A stretch of DNA of 64,000 nt from Wuchereria bancrofti (taxonomy: Eukaryota > Nematoda > Chromadorea > Rhabditida > Onchocercidae): assembly GCA_005281725.1 (NCBI GenBank), contig SSBO01000012.1, forward strand, positions 11,189,254 to 11,253,253. The letters run 5' to 3'. A model generated the notes under the pieces. The model did no database searches. It had not been told where the DNA came from and worked only from the letters and a program-made list of their open reading frames with translations. Shown here in pieces: positions 49,032-61,039 of the stretch (position 1 is the stretch's first letter; every line of letters begins with the position of its first letter). The translations under genes and the position numbers were made by a program.

Positions 49032-49537
49032 TGTCGCGAATTTCAATATCGCAAAGCTAAATAAATGTTAATACTGCTTAATATATCAATCCATTATAAT
49101 GTCCTTTGCAATGCATCGCACTCGTTTAGCTGACCTTTGATCTTATAACAATCCTATGCTATGAGCATCCATCTATTGTAACCAGTTATAGTTGCCACCC
49201 ATTGTAAGTTCTTTGTGATATCCATGCAATCCATTGCATTGTAACTATTGTTCATTGTAACCTATTGTTCAAGTAACTCATTATCATGTCTAAATGATTT
49301 ATTCTTTGTAAAAGTGCCTGATTATATAAACCATCTTAACATATATAATGCATCAGTTTTTGTTGGATCTATCAAGATTACGGTTGTACGGTTGCTTCTG
49401 TTAATAAAGGATTATTCTCTTCCTCTGTTACCCCACATACTTACATCTACATCCAACGAATTTCCCTGCAGTCAACAACTTCTCCCGAAATAAATTAAAT
49501 TATCAAATCTTCCAAGATAAATTTTGCTTCCACAACA
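49032..49537 (+). mobile_element. Second LTR copy, opposite orientation to the one at 39.7 kb
   Basis: A 506-bp element from TGTCGCGAA to CCACAACA, the same length as the intronic copy and nearly identical to it; an 81-residue chance frame within it is identical in both. I saw one substitution near 49053 (GCAAAG here, GCGAAG in the other copy). TATATAAA lies at 49323-49330 and AATAAA at 49403-49408. The five bases before (CACAT) and after (CCCGT) do not match, so a target-site duplication is absent. No internal retroelement genes are visible beside it. It may be a recombinant solo LTR or the end of a deleted element. Confidence 0.82.
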
Positions 49538-50876
49538 CCCGTTCCCCTCTCATACCTTAAACATACATAACTATCTTTGTCTCCTGTGATAGAATTCTAT
49601 CGTTAAAAAAAATTTTAAGAATTACCACATATCTTGACAGAATTGTCTCTCTCTTTCCTTCCTTTCTAAGTTATTTCTTGTTAGCTCGAAATTCTTAAAA
49701 AAGAATTTTTTTTTTTTTGCTAATTCTTAAAATCTCCTTAAACAACTATTCCTTGTGTTGAAGGGAAAAACAGCGGACGGCGTATTCAACCGTCGTCGGA
49801 TTGGAATTGCATACATTGCTTTATTCAAGGAATATTGAATATTTGCGACGATCTCCAACGGACGATATTTGCGATGAAAAAAAAATGAAATTTGAGCATA
49901 AAGGTTACATATATCACATTGAAAACGAAAGAAAAACAGCTACAAAGATCAAGAAAACACGTCCTGATAGGGTCTTCAACGCGAGCTGTCATCAAATAAA
50001 AAGTTATCTTTTTCAGTTCAGCTAGAAAACGTGTCGTAAAGTGTTGATGGATACATTCAAACTCTGACATACAAATCAGTTGTTGTCGTTGTCAGAAATG
50101 AGATGGCTTGAAGAGACTGGGAAATGTGCGGTGACATTACACATCCAAACAACCACTTTTTATTACCGTCCAAGATTTTACTGCAGTTCATAAGTTGTGA
50201 CTCAAAGTTCATTTGTGTGTGGTTAGTTTTGAGAAAATGTTTGGAATTTATCTGAAAGCGAATATAATAATATCATTATTGATAACTATTGAATGAAAAA
50301 TCTTTCAGAACAAAATCTGAGCCTAATTTGCTTTAGAATTTTTGAAGATCAATAATTTACGTTTCAAATCCGAGAATTAATCTGTAATTGACTTTATATG
50401 CAAGCTTTTTAAACTTAGCTGGTAGGAATCGTCGACTACTACACCGTTGTGCTGATGAATTTGAAAGCAACTAGGATGCTTCGATCGACGTTTCTAAACT
50501 AATTCAAGCGTATTGGTGTAGCAATGATAGTTAAGCAAACTGTGCATAGCTATTCTTTAATTTCATTATGGATGTGAAAGGGAAGATAAGAGGAGCAACC
50601 GCATCAAAAGAAATATTTTCGAAATCAACTTGGGCATTTCAATGACCGCAGTGGCTCAGCCGTCTTCTCCTGTTTTCTCTTTCAATTACTTCTGATTGTT
50701 TTTTAAGCACTGTTTCAAAAGTGGCTTGTGAAATTTACAAATTTTTTTGAATTAAATAATTTATACAATTCATAAAACTTTTCATTTTTTCCATCCTCCA
50801 AGTATATATTACAAATCATCGTTCAATTTTTGTTAAATTTCACGACACAAATTTTCAAAACGGCAAATATTTTAAA
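49538..50876. other. Spacer with no supported gene
   Basis: The open frame at 49801-50025 (KFEHKGYIYHIENERK and onward) faintly recalls a FLYWCH-type zinc finger but lacks the expected Trp-Cys and His-X-His pattern. No gene is called. Confidence 0.35.
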
Positions 50877-50930
50877 ATGCAAAATGCATTAATATTACTG
50901 AGTGGTGCTACAAGACATATGTCTCAACAA
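50877..50930 (+). CDS. Possible first exon of an unresolved gene
   Basis: An ATG-initiated 18-codon stretch (MQNALILLSGATRHMSQQ) ends exactly at CAA followed by GTAAGT, the strongest donor consensus in this part of the window. It resembles a short N-terminal or mitochondrial-targeting exon. No downstream exon could be joined in phase, although an exon-like piece with a stop lies at 52237-52300. Low confidence. Confidence 0.25.
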
Positions 50931-51767
50931 GTAAGTTCACTTTTTTCGTTATCCATTAGTTCGCTAGGATTTTTTTGTACAGTTAAGTTCTCCAATAAAA
51001 TAAACCTTTTTCAAAATGAACTTTGAAAGAATAACACAGCATATGTTAATTAAAATGAAATCTCCACCGAAGAATATATGAATTGATTATTGGTTTTGTA
51101 AAATTTTATGCTAGTTAAGAGATTAAATTAAATGATCTGATCGCTAGTTGGAACGGATGTGTACCGTATTTAATTCATGTTATCATCAGGAAATACGATA
51201 AGTCACAACGTATAATAGGTAATCCCACAAAAAGTGATAACTATTTTTTATGAAAATAAAAATTCGGAATGAACTAATTTCATCACTTCTATTTATCTTT
51301 TTTTTTTCTAGTAAATTCAAAGATGTAAGAAATACCAGCGAACTGGAAACTTTATACTGTTAGTGGAAAGAGGAAATTTTGTTTGCATGCAAAATCACTG
51401 CCGTATCGATTTCTTTTTTTCGACAAACATAAATTAAATTCCAAGTCTAACATTTTCAAACATGCATTCACGCGTTCTATCCTTATCCTTTTGCTTTACC
51501 TTCTAAAACTGATGAGGAGGCTGGGAAGCAGAAGGATTGATCATGCAGTCAAATTTCATTGGATTCTACTTTTCGACCTCGAGATAATTCTATTACTTTA
51601 CTAAAACGAATTAAATTGACTATCAAGATGCAGCTCTTTTGCACTTCATAAACAGTGAAACCAATGACAGTTTTTGCGGTTATACATTTATGAAGTGAAA
51701 GATTCGTTACTTATCACTTCGAATGATTTGATAGCGTAGTTTTTACACATATATTAATCTTTTCTGC

Positions 51768-51912
51768 TTAATCAGGCCACAGATTAAAGTGACTGTCAAC
51801 TAGCTGTTTAATTGCTACCATTGAAGCTTCCACGTCCATCAGCATCTTACCATCATCAAATTGGTTAGTATTCGAGTTAAATTTTGTGACGAATTGTTTA
51901 TGAAATTGAAAA
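51768..51912 (-). CDS. Possible last exon of an unrecognised minus-strand gene
   Basis: After a TATTATTCAG acceptor, 47 codons with coding-like composition end at TAA (51770-51768): QFHKQFVTKFNSNTNQFDD, then MLMDVEASMVAIKQLVD and SHFNLWPD. It has mixed polar and hydrophobic residues with a likely amphipathic helix and lacks the Lys/Phe/Ile bias of translated AT-rich spacer. Exon phase requires a partner ending two bases into a codon; a candidate upstream at about 51967-52010 is not in phase. Family unknown. Confidence 0.35.
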
Positions 51913-52236
51913 CTGAATAATATGTCATTTCTAAATAAGTGAACAGTTATGAATAGCTGTGCACCTTTGCTATATGCTGCAATTGTCCAGTGCAGAGGCA
52001 CTTTAAAGAAAAGAGTGAGAAGTCTTTCCTAATCAGCTGGGCCTTTATGCACCACTTGTTATTACACATCCCCCGGTGTACAATTACTCATTTTTACATA
52101 GATGATACACGTGTCTCGTCAAGTGGTTATTTTTCATTGTTTCATTACGATTCATTACTTTCATTAACTCTCACTTTAGTTGGTGTTAGCTATTTTTGCA
52201 TTTTGGGACCATTTTCTGAACTCTCTTTTTCTGCAG

Positions 52237-52300
52237 CAACTTTTCTTACTTTAAAGAGTTTGAAGAAGTAGCAGGTGAAGTTGAAAGATTACTTAATTAG
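52237..52300 (+). CDS. Possible last exon of an unresolved plus-strand gene
   Basis: A TTTTTCTGCAG acceptor is followed by one base and 20 codons (NFSYFKEFEEVAGEVERLLN) to TAG. The acidic helix-like sequence looks coding. It may belong with the exon at 50877-50930, but no intermediate exon restores the phase. Confidence 0.25.
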
Positions 52301-55300
52301 TAAGTTGTAGATTAAAATGAATTATTGTAAACAGTGTCCAGATGTTTTATACAACTTCTGCGTATTTCTCTCACTGCTTAAAATATTTTGGAAGAATCGC
52401 TCCTAAAATACTTTGATGAAATCCCTTGATCTGCTATAGTTTAATGGTTGACATTTAACTGATGAAAGTTGTGAGTGACAGATGAGTGATATAACTTGTC
52501 CCAGGTTTTAAAGATCCAAATTAGCACTGTGTAATAAATTATACTATATGTGGCATATAAATTATCCGTTAGATCAAATGTTTCAATATGCATACAAATA
52601 GACGGGAACTAAAATATGCTTTTTTAAATGACGAAGGGAAATGTTTTTTATTTTCGAGCAAAAATATGTTGGCATTTTAAGCTAATTTTTTCTTTTTTTA
52701 AATTAATAGGTGTTGAAATATAAATATAATTCATCTATGGGCAATTCAGCCAGCTACCTTCTAACTCTTTAAAACAGAAGGAAAAAAATAACAAAAGTTT
52801 TTGAAATGTTCACAAGTTTTTTTCCCATAACAACGCATCATATCTATATTACAACCTAGTTTCACCCTACTTTTGAATTTGATTAAGCTATAAGAAACAA
52901 TTTGAGAAAAGGTTGCCTTATAAGTTGTAGATATTGAAAATATTTCAAGAAGCATAACATTTTTATTTAATCCCAAAATTTTTTTTTTTTGGTGACTTAT
53001 GATGAGTAATTTTTAAAATGGGTAATAAGTAACTGTGTTATCAGTACCGGTTATATTGAATTAGCTTCACGCTAAGGATTACACTGTTTGAGTAGAGCCA
53101 GTTACATTAAAATCAAAATAACACAGTGGCAAGTAAGAAGTCAATCTGCTCAATATATTTTGATAACATAATTTTTATTCGTAATACTTTTTTTTTGAAA
53201 AAATAAATTGTCAATATTTCCTTAGAGTAAGAAAAGTGGTTAAAATTTCTCAAAAAATTAACTAAAAACTGATAATTTAATAGCTGGTAATAATTCAATA
53301 GTGAGCTTTTAGCATAACTATAAAAAGCTTTTTTTTTTTTTTTTGAAGAATGTGACAATGAAATTACTGCTATAGATGAACTTATGTTAAATTTGTTTTC
53401 ACACGAACTAAGTTTTTTGCAGATTAAATGCGGTTGAAAATCTCATTAACAACCCGTTTCTTCTCTTTGGAAAAAAAAGTTTTCTTTTCTTAAAATAGTA
53501 TTCAAAGACATTTGATATGTGCATAATAAATAAAACAAAATCGCACACATTGTTCAGTTATCAGTCATCACTAAAATATCAGGTAGAAATAATTGGTGTA
53601 GTGCATAGAACATGAATGTTTAAATTTGAAGTTTCTGCACAATCGCCTGGAATATCAATGTATTGTTGGATATTAATCTTTGATAATACCGCAGTCTCAT
53701 TATACATTTCTTCCTTGCTACCTTCCTTATCAATTACATGTTATTTTGTGCTCTTAATTTTATATCTATCATTATATCTACCTGATATCAATTTTCCCTT
53801 CATGTAAATGAATAATAAAAGGAAGCATTTCATCGTGAATGCAATTATCAAATCTACTCAGATGTGTGGATATCAATAGATTCATGGAAAAATGCTCCTT
53901 ACCTTCCCACACATATTTATATATAAATTGCCATAAGATGAATGACTCGTTTACCTGTCTACTTGCTTACGAACAAAAATTTCCAGCTTTATATAAAAGA
54001 GCTGAGAATTTGAAATTTTGTGAATAGGCAGCCGTGTTCTTGGAACTAGAAGTGGAATGAAAAATATAATAGTCAGCCCCATTTCCACTTTTCAGAAAAA
54101 GTTATACTCAATTTTTCTGGTTCTTTCCCGATGAGAGTATATATACATATATAATAATAATAATAGTAATAAATTTAGGCTAAAGGAATGATAAAATTAG
54201 GAGACTTTATCTGAGAAAACTTAAAGAGTTATTTAATGTGGATGCCTGTCTTGAAAAAACTCCAAAAAATGACTGTATAACTGTATAAATTTCTGGGTAA
54301 AACTGTATAAGCTTTTTGATTTATCTGGTTTCGGAACTGTCTTATTGTTGGATACACTTATTTAAGTCTTGTTTTACGCTTTACTAGCATTATTTCCTCT
54401 TTAAACCGGAATTGAGAAATCTTTTTAACTCAATAATTCGGAAGTGATGATATTGGATAAATTTTATCATCCACTTATGTCAAAACACCAGATAAATCTT
54501 TCAAACTCATTTACTTGACACATCTAAATATAAGGTGGGATTCTCGAAATCGAAAAGCTCTATTTTGGGAATTTTCCTAGGAATAGCTACTTTCCAATCC
54601 TTCAACTGGATGATTTTTTTTTCTGAAGAAAGAAAGAGTATCCTATAGTGGTTTTTCTGTTGCTATTTATTCCATTCATCTCTCACTTCCATTCGTCTAA
54701 TGTGATGAGAGGAATAAGAGGACGATGGCAATTTTAGGCCTTACAATAAATAAGGAAGCTTAATCTTAAAATACTCTAAAAAGTGATGTACGAACAATTA
54801 TGGCAACGACACCGTTTATTTGAATTATTCCTGACTTCAGCTTTGTTTTTAATGGAATTTAAAAGATATGTAATAAGTTTGTGTCATTTTACATATTGTA
54901 AAAAACCAGAGAGAATTTAATTCTTCTTTTCGGTCAGGCATAAAATTTGTAATTTCTTTTGTGTGCCGCAAGAAATTCTTCGTTTTTTTCAAATTAATTT
55001 ACTTTATATTGCAGGCTGTTTGCATACTACTGATCATATCTAGAGATCAGGTGAATTCTTACAATATCGTGACTTGAAATATTAGCAGCTTCAGCTGATA
55101 AAACAAATATTAATTGAAAGAATTAAAAAACCGATACATTGGGAAAGTGGAAAAGGGAAGTCATTCTAAAGAAAAGCCTCCAAATCAGAGTTTATTGTTC
55201 AATGTTCATTTAACAGTGCACTTTCTCTGCCAGCTGTAATTTACATTTAAGTTGCAATGCAATGCAGAAGTTTGAAATTAAAAGATCTAACGCTAATACT

Positions 55301-56125
55301 TATATGCATACAAATCCTCGCATCGCTTTCCTTTCGTGCAACTCATTGCAAAACATTTCCGACAAGCTTTCCTGAATGTATCAGTGATCCCACGGATGTA
55401 ATCAGCAACATAAATTTTCTCTCTTCTAAATAAGCGTTCAATTTAAATTTTTCATTCACATTTCTTACATCCTTCATGCACGCACTGCGTTAAGCATTGC
55501 GTGTTACCCTTCTTACTATGTGATATTAGGCATTTATTTGCTAGCTATATTTCTGAGTGAAATGAAAAAGAATTTGTTCTTAATGGAGAAAATACTGCAA
55601 CACTTTCCCTTTGCTGTTTTTGATTAGATATACTTGGCTTACAATTGTTTTCTCCCTTCTTTAAAAAAAGAAAACAATAGACTTATCAATTTATTAAGCA
55701 GAATGTTTTGTCAATTAAAAAATTTGACTTTCTGCTTAATTCGTTTTCCTTCAAAAATAATGAACATTTGTGCATGGTAAGAACTTAACTTTGAAAAGAG
55801 GGATAGCGAGAAGCATTGAGTAATTCATGAAAAAATATGCTCACATAAAAGTGTGCTAATGGTGATGTTCGAACTAACGTGAATTTAAATAGCTTCAATT
55901 TCGATGCTATGTTTGTCTTCACTAGTTTACCGGATACTTTATTGCAACTCAACAAAATTTCGTTTTGAAAAGATAAATCTTTATAAAAGCTTTAACTTTA
56001 CTTTTTCCAGTTTACCAAGCTTACAACAGAAGATATTTGCACGATAATTGTTTTCTTTTTCTTTTTTTTTTGTTATTGTTTTTTAGTTCGAATTTATGCA
56101 AAGAGCTCTTTTTAGTTGTTTTTAT
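52301..56125. other. 3.8-kb stretch without a recognised gene
   Basis: AT-rich sequence with homopolymer runs (T-runs at 52980-52991 and 53330-53344) and an imperfect ATA/AAT microsatellite at about 54140-54172. Open frames are short and biased. Nothing supported as a gene. Confidence 0.45.
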
Positions 56126-56314
56126 AAGAAATACTTGAGGGGACTTTGAAGTTCTTCCACCAATTACATCAGATTAGATGATAATTTATCTAAACGATCT
56201 GTAAATATTAGCCATTAAAAATGTCGAGTTCATTCGGTGGATAACGAATCAAATGTTTAAAACATGATTAGCATGTGAATTTTGTAGAAGATTATACAAG
56301 GTTGCTGTTTGAAG
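56126..56314 (+). repeat. Dispersed repeat, copy 1 of 2
   Basis: Runs from AAGAAATACTTGAGG to GTTGCTGTTTGAAG and closely matches 59861-60039 in the same orientation, with scattered substitutions and small indels. Shared blocks include GATGATAATTTATCTAAACG and AATGTCGAGTTCATTCGG. It has no open frame of note and no obvious terminal repeats. Confidence 0.75.
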
Positions 56315-57608
56315 TTTAATTCCTGCTTGCGACACTCAATTATGTAGAAGTTATGAATAGATTAGTATGTACGTGAGGCTTTCATATCATTGGTACCTTC
56401 GATAACTTCGAAAAGTTGTTTTATTAGATAAATAAATGTTAGGAAAAATTCTGAACTTCAATTTCCAATCAAAAATAAGCTTGTTTAGGATGTTTATTTT
56501 TTGAATAAAAATTTCACATTTCAGTATCTATAGTCGTTGTGGGAAAAAATGGAGTATTCTAGCAAAACAACTTTCTATTTAAATTCATTATATGAAGTAT
56601 CCACTCCATTCCAAGCGTAAAATATCTACCCCACTTGCTTAGATGAGTGAAAAAGTTTCAAGACAATAAGTAAGCAGGAATAATACTCGAGAAACTTGAA
56701 TGCTTTTTTTGCAGCACGGTTATTATAAAAGAGAGAAATTCGACTTCAACAATCATTAGCCTGTTTAAAATCGATGAATGAAATCATTTTCGAAATATTT
56801 TTTTTGTGATAGGAATAATTGAGTAGCTACTAAGATTAATGTAATTTTCTCTTTTGGCTTCAAATAGATCCTTTGTCACAGTGTATTATCACCTGATAGA
56901 TGATGTTAGCGCTGTTTATTCGTACCGTAATAATCTGCCTTCATTATTATTCCGAAGCGGATACGTACTTGTCATTCTGGCCTAAATGGTTCAGGTTATT
57001 AGCTGCCTTCTTCCGACTTACATTGACACCTCGTTCATCAGATAAATTAAACACTTTTAAATTCAGCACTAAAATAGAAGATAAGCGTATTATACATCCT
57101 TAAATTGTTTAATAACTCAAATTCAAGGCATTGTTTGTGTTTGTTGCCTTATATGATTCATAGTCTATTTCTCTCTTCTTTCTCCCTGATGTTCTCCTAT
57201 TATACTTTTTATCTCATTGTTTCATTAAAAAAAAAGAATAAGAGAGACTAAAATGAGTTTGGCTAGTAATGGATTATTTTAACGACACTGCCCAAATGTC
57301 TCAAAAGATAGTGTAAACGGCTGTTTGTGCGCGTTTGTTTTTGCGTATGTTTTTTTTCTCATTGATCTATTTCATTTACTCTTTTTAGGTTTTCAAAAAT
57401 AAACAAATCGAATTGATCAATTTAGAAAATTAGATTCACAGAAAATGATCAATTTATTCGACAAAATGATCAGATTAGATACAAGATTAACTCGATAGTC
57501 TAGATTGTTTTGATCTAATCTACAATATTTCGCTAACTGTCGATGAACTATTGGAAAGAAGAGGTTTTCTGTTTTACTATTACTTTTTGCCTTAAAAAAT
57601 TTTTTTAG

Positions 57609-59600
57609 GTGCTTGTAGTGAATACTATATTAAAACGAATAAAAGTATCAGAGGTACATTTGATTGTTGAAATTCGATTCTGTATGAAATACAATTGCAG
57701 TAATGAATCTGCTAGGGGATTTAATACAAAATGTCGACAAGCATACAGTTTCACCATTTCAATCAGTAAGTAATTCTGATCGAATCTTGCACCGACTATC
57801 ATCAGTAAGCAACCCTTCTTATTTTAATTCTCCTGGGGATGCATTATCCAGCGTTTTCATAAGGTAATGCGACAACTGGAGTAAAGCATTTGACACGGTG
57901 TAGAACTGCGATAGAAATCCTTTGGGTAGAGGTGGCCAATTGCGCTTGAATTTCTCTGTGGTGATAATATTATTGAAAATGTTATCGTAGAATTAGGATG
58001 AAGAGCACTGGGATACGAAGATAATGGCGAGTGATGGCATGGATCTCAATTAAGCAACATTTGCGTGAAGTAAATAGGAAATTTATTTGCAAATACTTCA
58101 AGATCTTGAATGCTCTTGCTATCACTTTTGGATTGCTTACAAAATTTAAGAAGCGCAAAAGTGTTTCCCATATTTCTTTTTAGTTTCCATAACAATGGTT
58201 CTTATCATTAACGAAACATTTTTAATCGAATATCTAGTTACATTGATAATGTAAAATTCTGTTTAAGATATTGTTCAGTTATTTGGAGATAATATAATTT
58301 ATTTGTGAACTGATTTGAACATTATAAGGAATCAGTGCTATCCCAGCAACCTCTCCATTAATCATGTGTATTTCATCGGTTCATTTGTTAGCATAAAAAT
58401 AGGATTGCTAAATTTTCAAAGAGATCAATTCCAGAATGAGTTTATTTAGTGCTTAAATCAATTATTATCCTTTCATAATTACTCGTAATTATTGATCTCT
58501 CGTCATTTCGTCATGAACTGTCACCCTGAATAATGTATTCTATTGCGAAGAATAAAAAGGCATTAATATGATATACATCTGAATATAAAGCAATATAGAA
58601 TGCTTTTCTTTTTCCATTTTGAACTTCACGACATTTGCAGATTAGTTTCACTCCCTCCGGAATGCGCCCTATTCTACCTTCTCTATAAATACTTTTGCCC
58701 GATAACTTTGCTATTGCCTTTAAGCTCCTCCTTTGTATTTAAAGTTACACATCCGTTATCTTTCATCCTCATTTAATTATTCCATTTAAAGAATATCATT
58801 TTACATTTCTTTTAAGACGTCTCTTTTTTTGCTTCAAATGATTCTCAGTCTCTAAATATACTTACTTTATTTTCCCAGAATATGAGTTCTTCACTTCAAA
58901 TCCTCCTGAGGCGGAAATACCTCGACAAGCTCATTATTCCGCACAACTGCGATAGCGGTATCGGTATTAATATACTTTGTTTTTCCAATCTGTGGCAGTC
59001 ATATATTATGCTTTTGACTGTTTCGTTAACTAGCTTCAGATTAAAATTTGGAATAGTCGATACACTAAACTACACTTATAAATTTAAAACTGAAGTTTAA
59101 TACTTATTAGATAAAATCACTAATAATTCTTGGATGAATTTCTTGTTGGATGACATAGGACACAGTCAGTCACAGCAATTTAAAATTTACCGCTGTTTAA
59201 TGAAAGAAAGGTCATAAACATTGATAAATCTATCACATTAATATCACATCAATCACATAAACATTATGATATCACATAGTTCTTATGAAAAAGACTAAAA
59301 GTTAACCATTAACCTGTCATTGATTAACGTTACATAAAGTTTCTCATAGGTTGTTTTTTGAAGCTTCCACTCGTTTTCACTAATTACTCTCGTTCCGTTT
59401 AATTTGTCTAGTGAATTTCCAAAATTTTACATAAGCCTGAAAATCATAACTCACATGAATTTTTGGGTGGTTTGAGCGGAATATATGTTCATGAACTATT
59501 TTACAGGTGTCAAGCGCCAGAATGAAGCATGATTGTAATGAATGGCGACAGATTTTTACCCGGATCGATTCTTATTTTAGGGATGACATGGTTCTTGAAG
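57609..59600 (+). CDS. Candidate exons of an unrecognised, possibly secreted protein
   Basis: Three splice-bounded segments look coding. 57609-57765 (after TTTTTTAG, ending before GTAAGT) encodes SEVHLIVEIRFCMKYNC, then GFNTKCRQAYSFTISI. 58879 onward (after TTTCCCAG, in matching phase 1) reads YEFFTSNPPEAEIPRQAHYS and meets TAG at 58953-58955; in another frame the same segment reads SSSLQILLRRKYLDKLI to a GTATCG donor. 59507-59600 (after TTTTACAG, ending before GTACAA) reads MKHDCNEWRQIFTRIDSYF. The ATG at 56900 begins a hydrophobic stretch (MMLALFIRTVIICLHYY) that might be the signal peptide, but phase does not fix the link. Cysteine spacing faintly recalls an extracellular module; I cannot name a family. 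The joins are uncertain. Confidence 0.4.
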
Positions 59601-59860
59601 GTACAAACCATGCTTCCGCTCAGGTATTACCGGCATATCTAAATATCTAAATAAGCGGTTTTTTTACAACTAGACACTGTTACCGGTCTTTTTGCGCAGA
59701 GCTTTTGCAAAATGTTACTCAAAGAAACCTTATCTTAGACAGATAAGTTTCTTTGGCATATCACATGTAATTTTTTCTCATTCATCAAATCCATAATAAC
59801 ATCTCTCTAATCTTTTTTAAATTTGGATTTATGGGAAAAGTTTCAATCAGTTTTTTTTGC

Positions 59861-60039
59861 AAGAAATATTTGATAGTCTGTTATTCTTCCACCAATCACA
59901 TCAGATCAGATGATAATTTATCTAAACGACCTGTAGGTATTAGCCATGAAAAATGTCGAGTTCATTCGGTTGAATCAAATGTTTAAACTATAATTAGCAT
60001 GTGAATTTGTGGAAGATTATACAAAGTTGCTGTTTGAAG
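59861..60039 (+). repeat. Dispersed repeat, copy 2 of 2
   Basis: Same orientation as 56126-56314 and about 3.7 kb away. Both copies end at GCTGTTTGAAG. This copy has small differences such as CGACCTGTAGG for CGATCTGTAAA and lacks the GGATAACG segment. Confidence 0.75.
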
Positions 60040-61039
60040 ATACAAAAATACAAGTATGGAATACAAAATTTGCAATTGAGACTGGTTAGTTATGCGTCAT
60101 ATTACTACTGTCGATGAATTGAGGTCTTTTTGTCTTGAGCTGGTCTCTTTTATAAATGGGTGTGTATGAAGAACCATTAAGTACAAACTTGGGGCATTTT
60201 AATAATAATTAGTCTTTAATGTAGGAAGCAAAGGACAAATTTCAAAATTTATTCATTTCTTGTTTTTAAAGTAAAGAAAGTTAATAGGAAAAGGTTACAT
60301 ATGTCACATGGTAGTTTGACGGCATTTTATTTCAGATATAGCATTTCAGATATTGAGCTTAACACCTAAATTTTTCCAGAAATGACTAATAGTTAAGGAA
60401 TGAAAATATTTTGTCAATTATTTCCAGTAATTCTTGTAAACATTACTAACAACATAATTCGTGTCACACGAATGAATCACTAGCGGCTGTAGAATACAGT
60501 TGACTGTGACGTACGGTAGCGAAGTGAAGAGCATCTCTTTCGTCATTTTCACAGAAAGTTCCATCAAGCTAGCTGAACAAAGTTTAATTGTTATTTCATA
60601 TGTGTAATGTACTATTCTTGAAAGTACATTACATTTATGAAACAACAATTAAACTACATTCTTAAAATTCAACTGTGTATTAATGTACTAAATATTGGCT
60701 TTGAAATTTGATGGAGCCATATTGCTAGTTGAGTTTTTTTTTAAGACCACTCAAAAAAAACTTGAATGAGAAATCGCTGCTAACAATGTGGTGGTAAAAA
60801 GGAATAAAGCCGACAACAGTCCAGATGTCAGGGATGAAAGTTCATAAATTGTAGAAACTTCAGAAATCCGCAATACATGCATACTTCGCATACTCTCATG
60901 CTCCGGAATTTCTAACCATACAGACAACAAAGCATTAGCCATTAATTTGAATGTAATTTAATATTTTGGCATTGCATATCGGTAGGAAAAACAAATACTG
61001 TTGCATTCTGTGGCTTAAAAGTACATAACTGATTGAAAA
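60040..61039. other. Upstream region of the NPY-like GPCR
   Basis: No confirmed gene. A short frame at about 60093-60160 (MRHITTVDELRSFCLELVSF, followed by GTGTGT) might be an exon of the candidate gene to its left, but it has no clear partner. The rest presumably includes the GPCR promoter. Confidence 0.4.

Noticed and set aside
49801..50025. Possible FLYWCH zinc-finger or transposase relic
   Set aside because: Only the KGYIYHI-like start is reminiscent; the metal-binding residues are absent.
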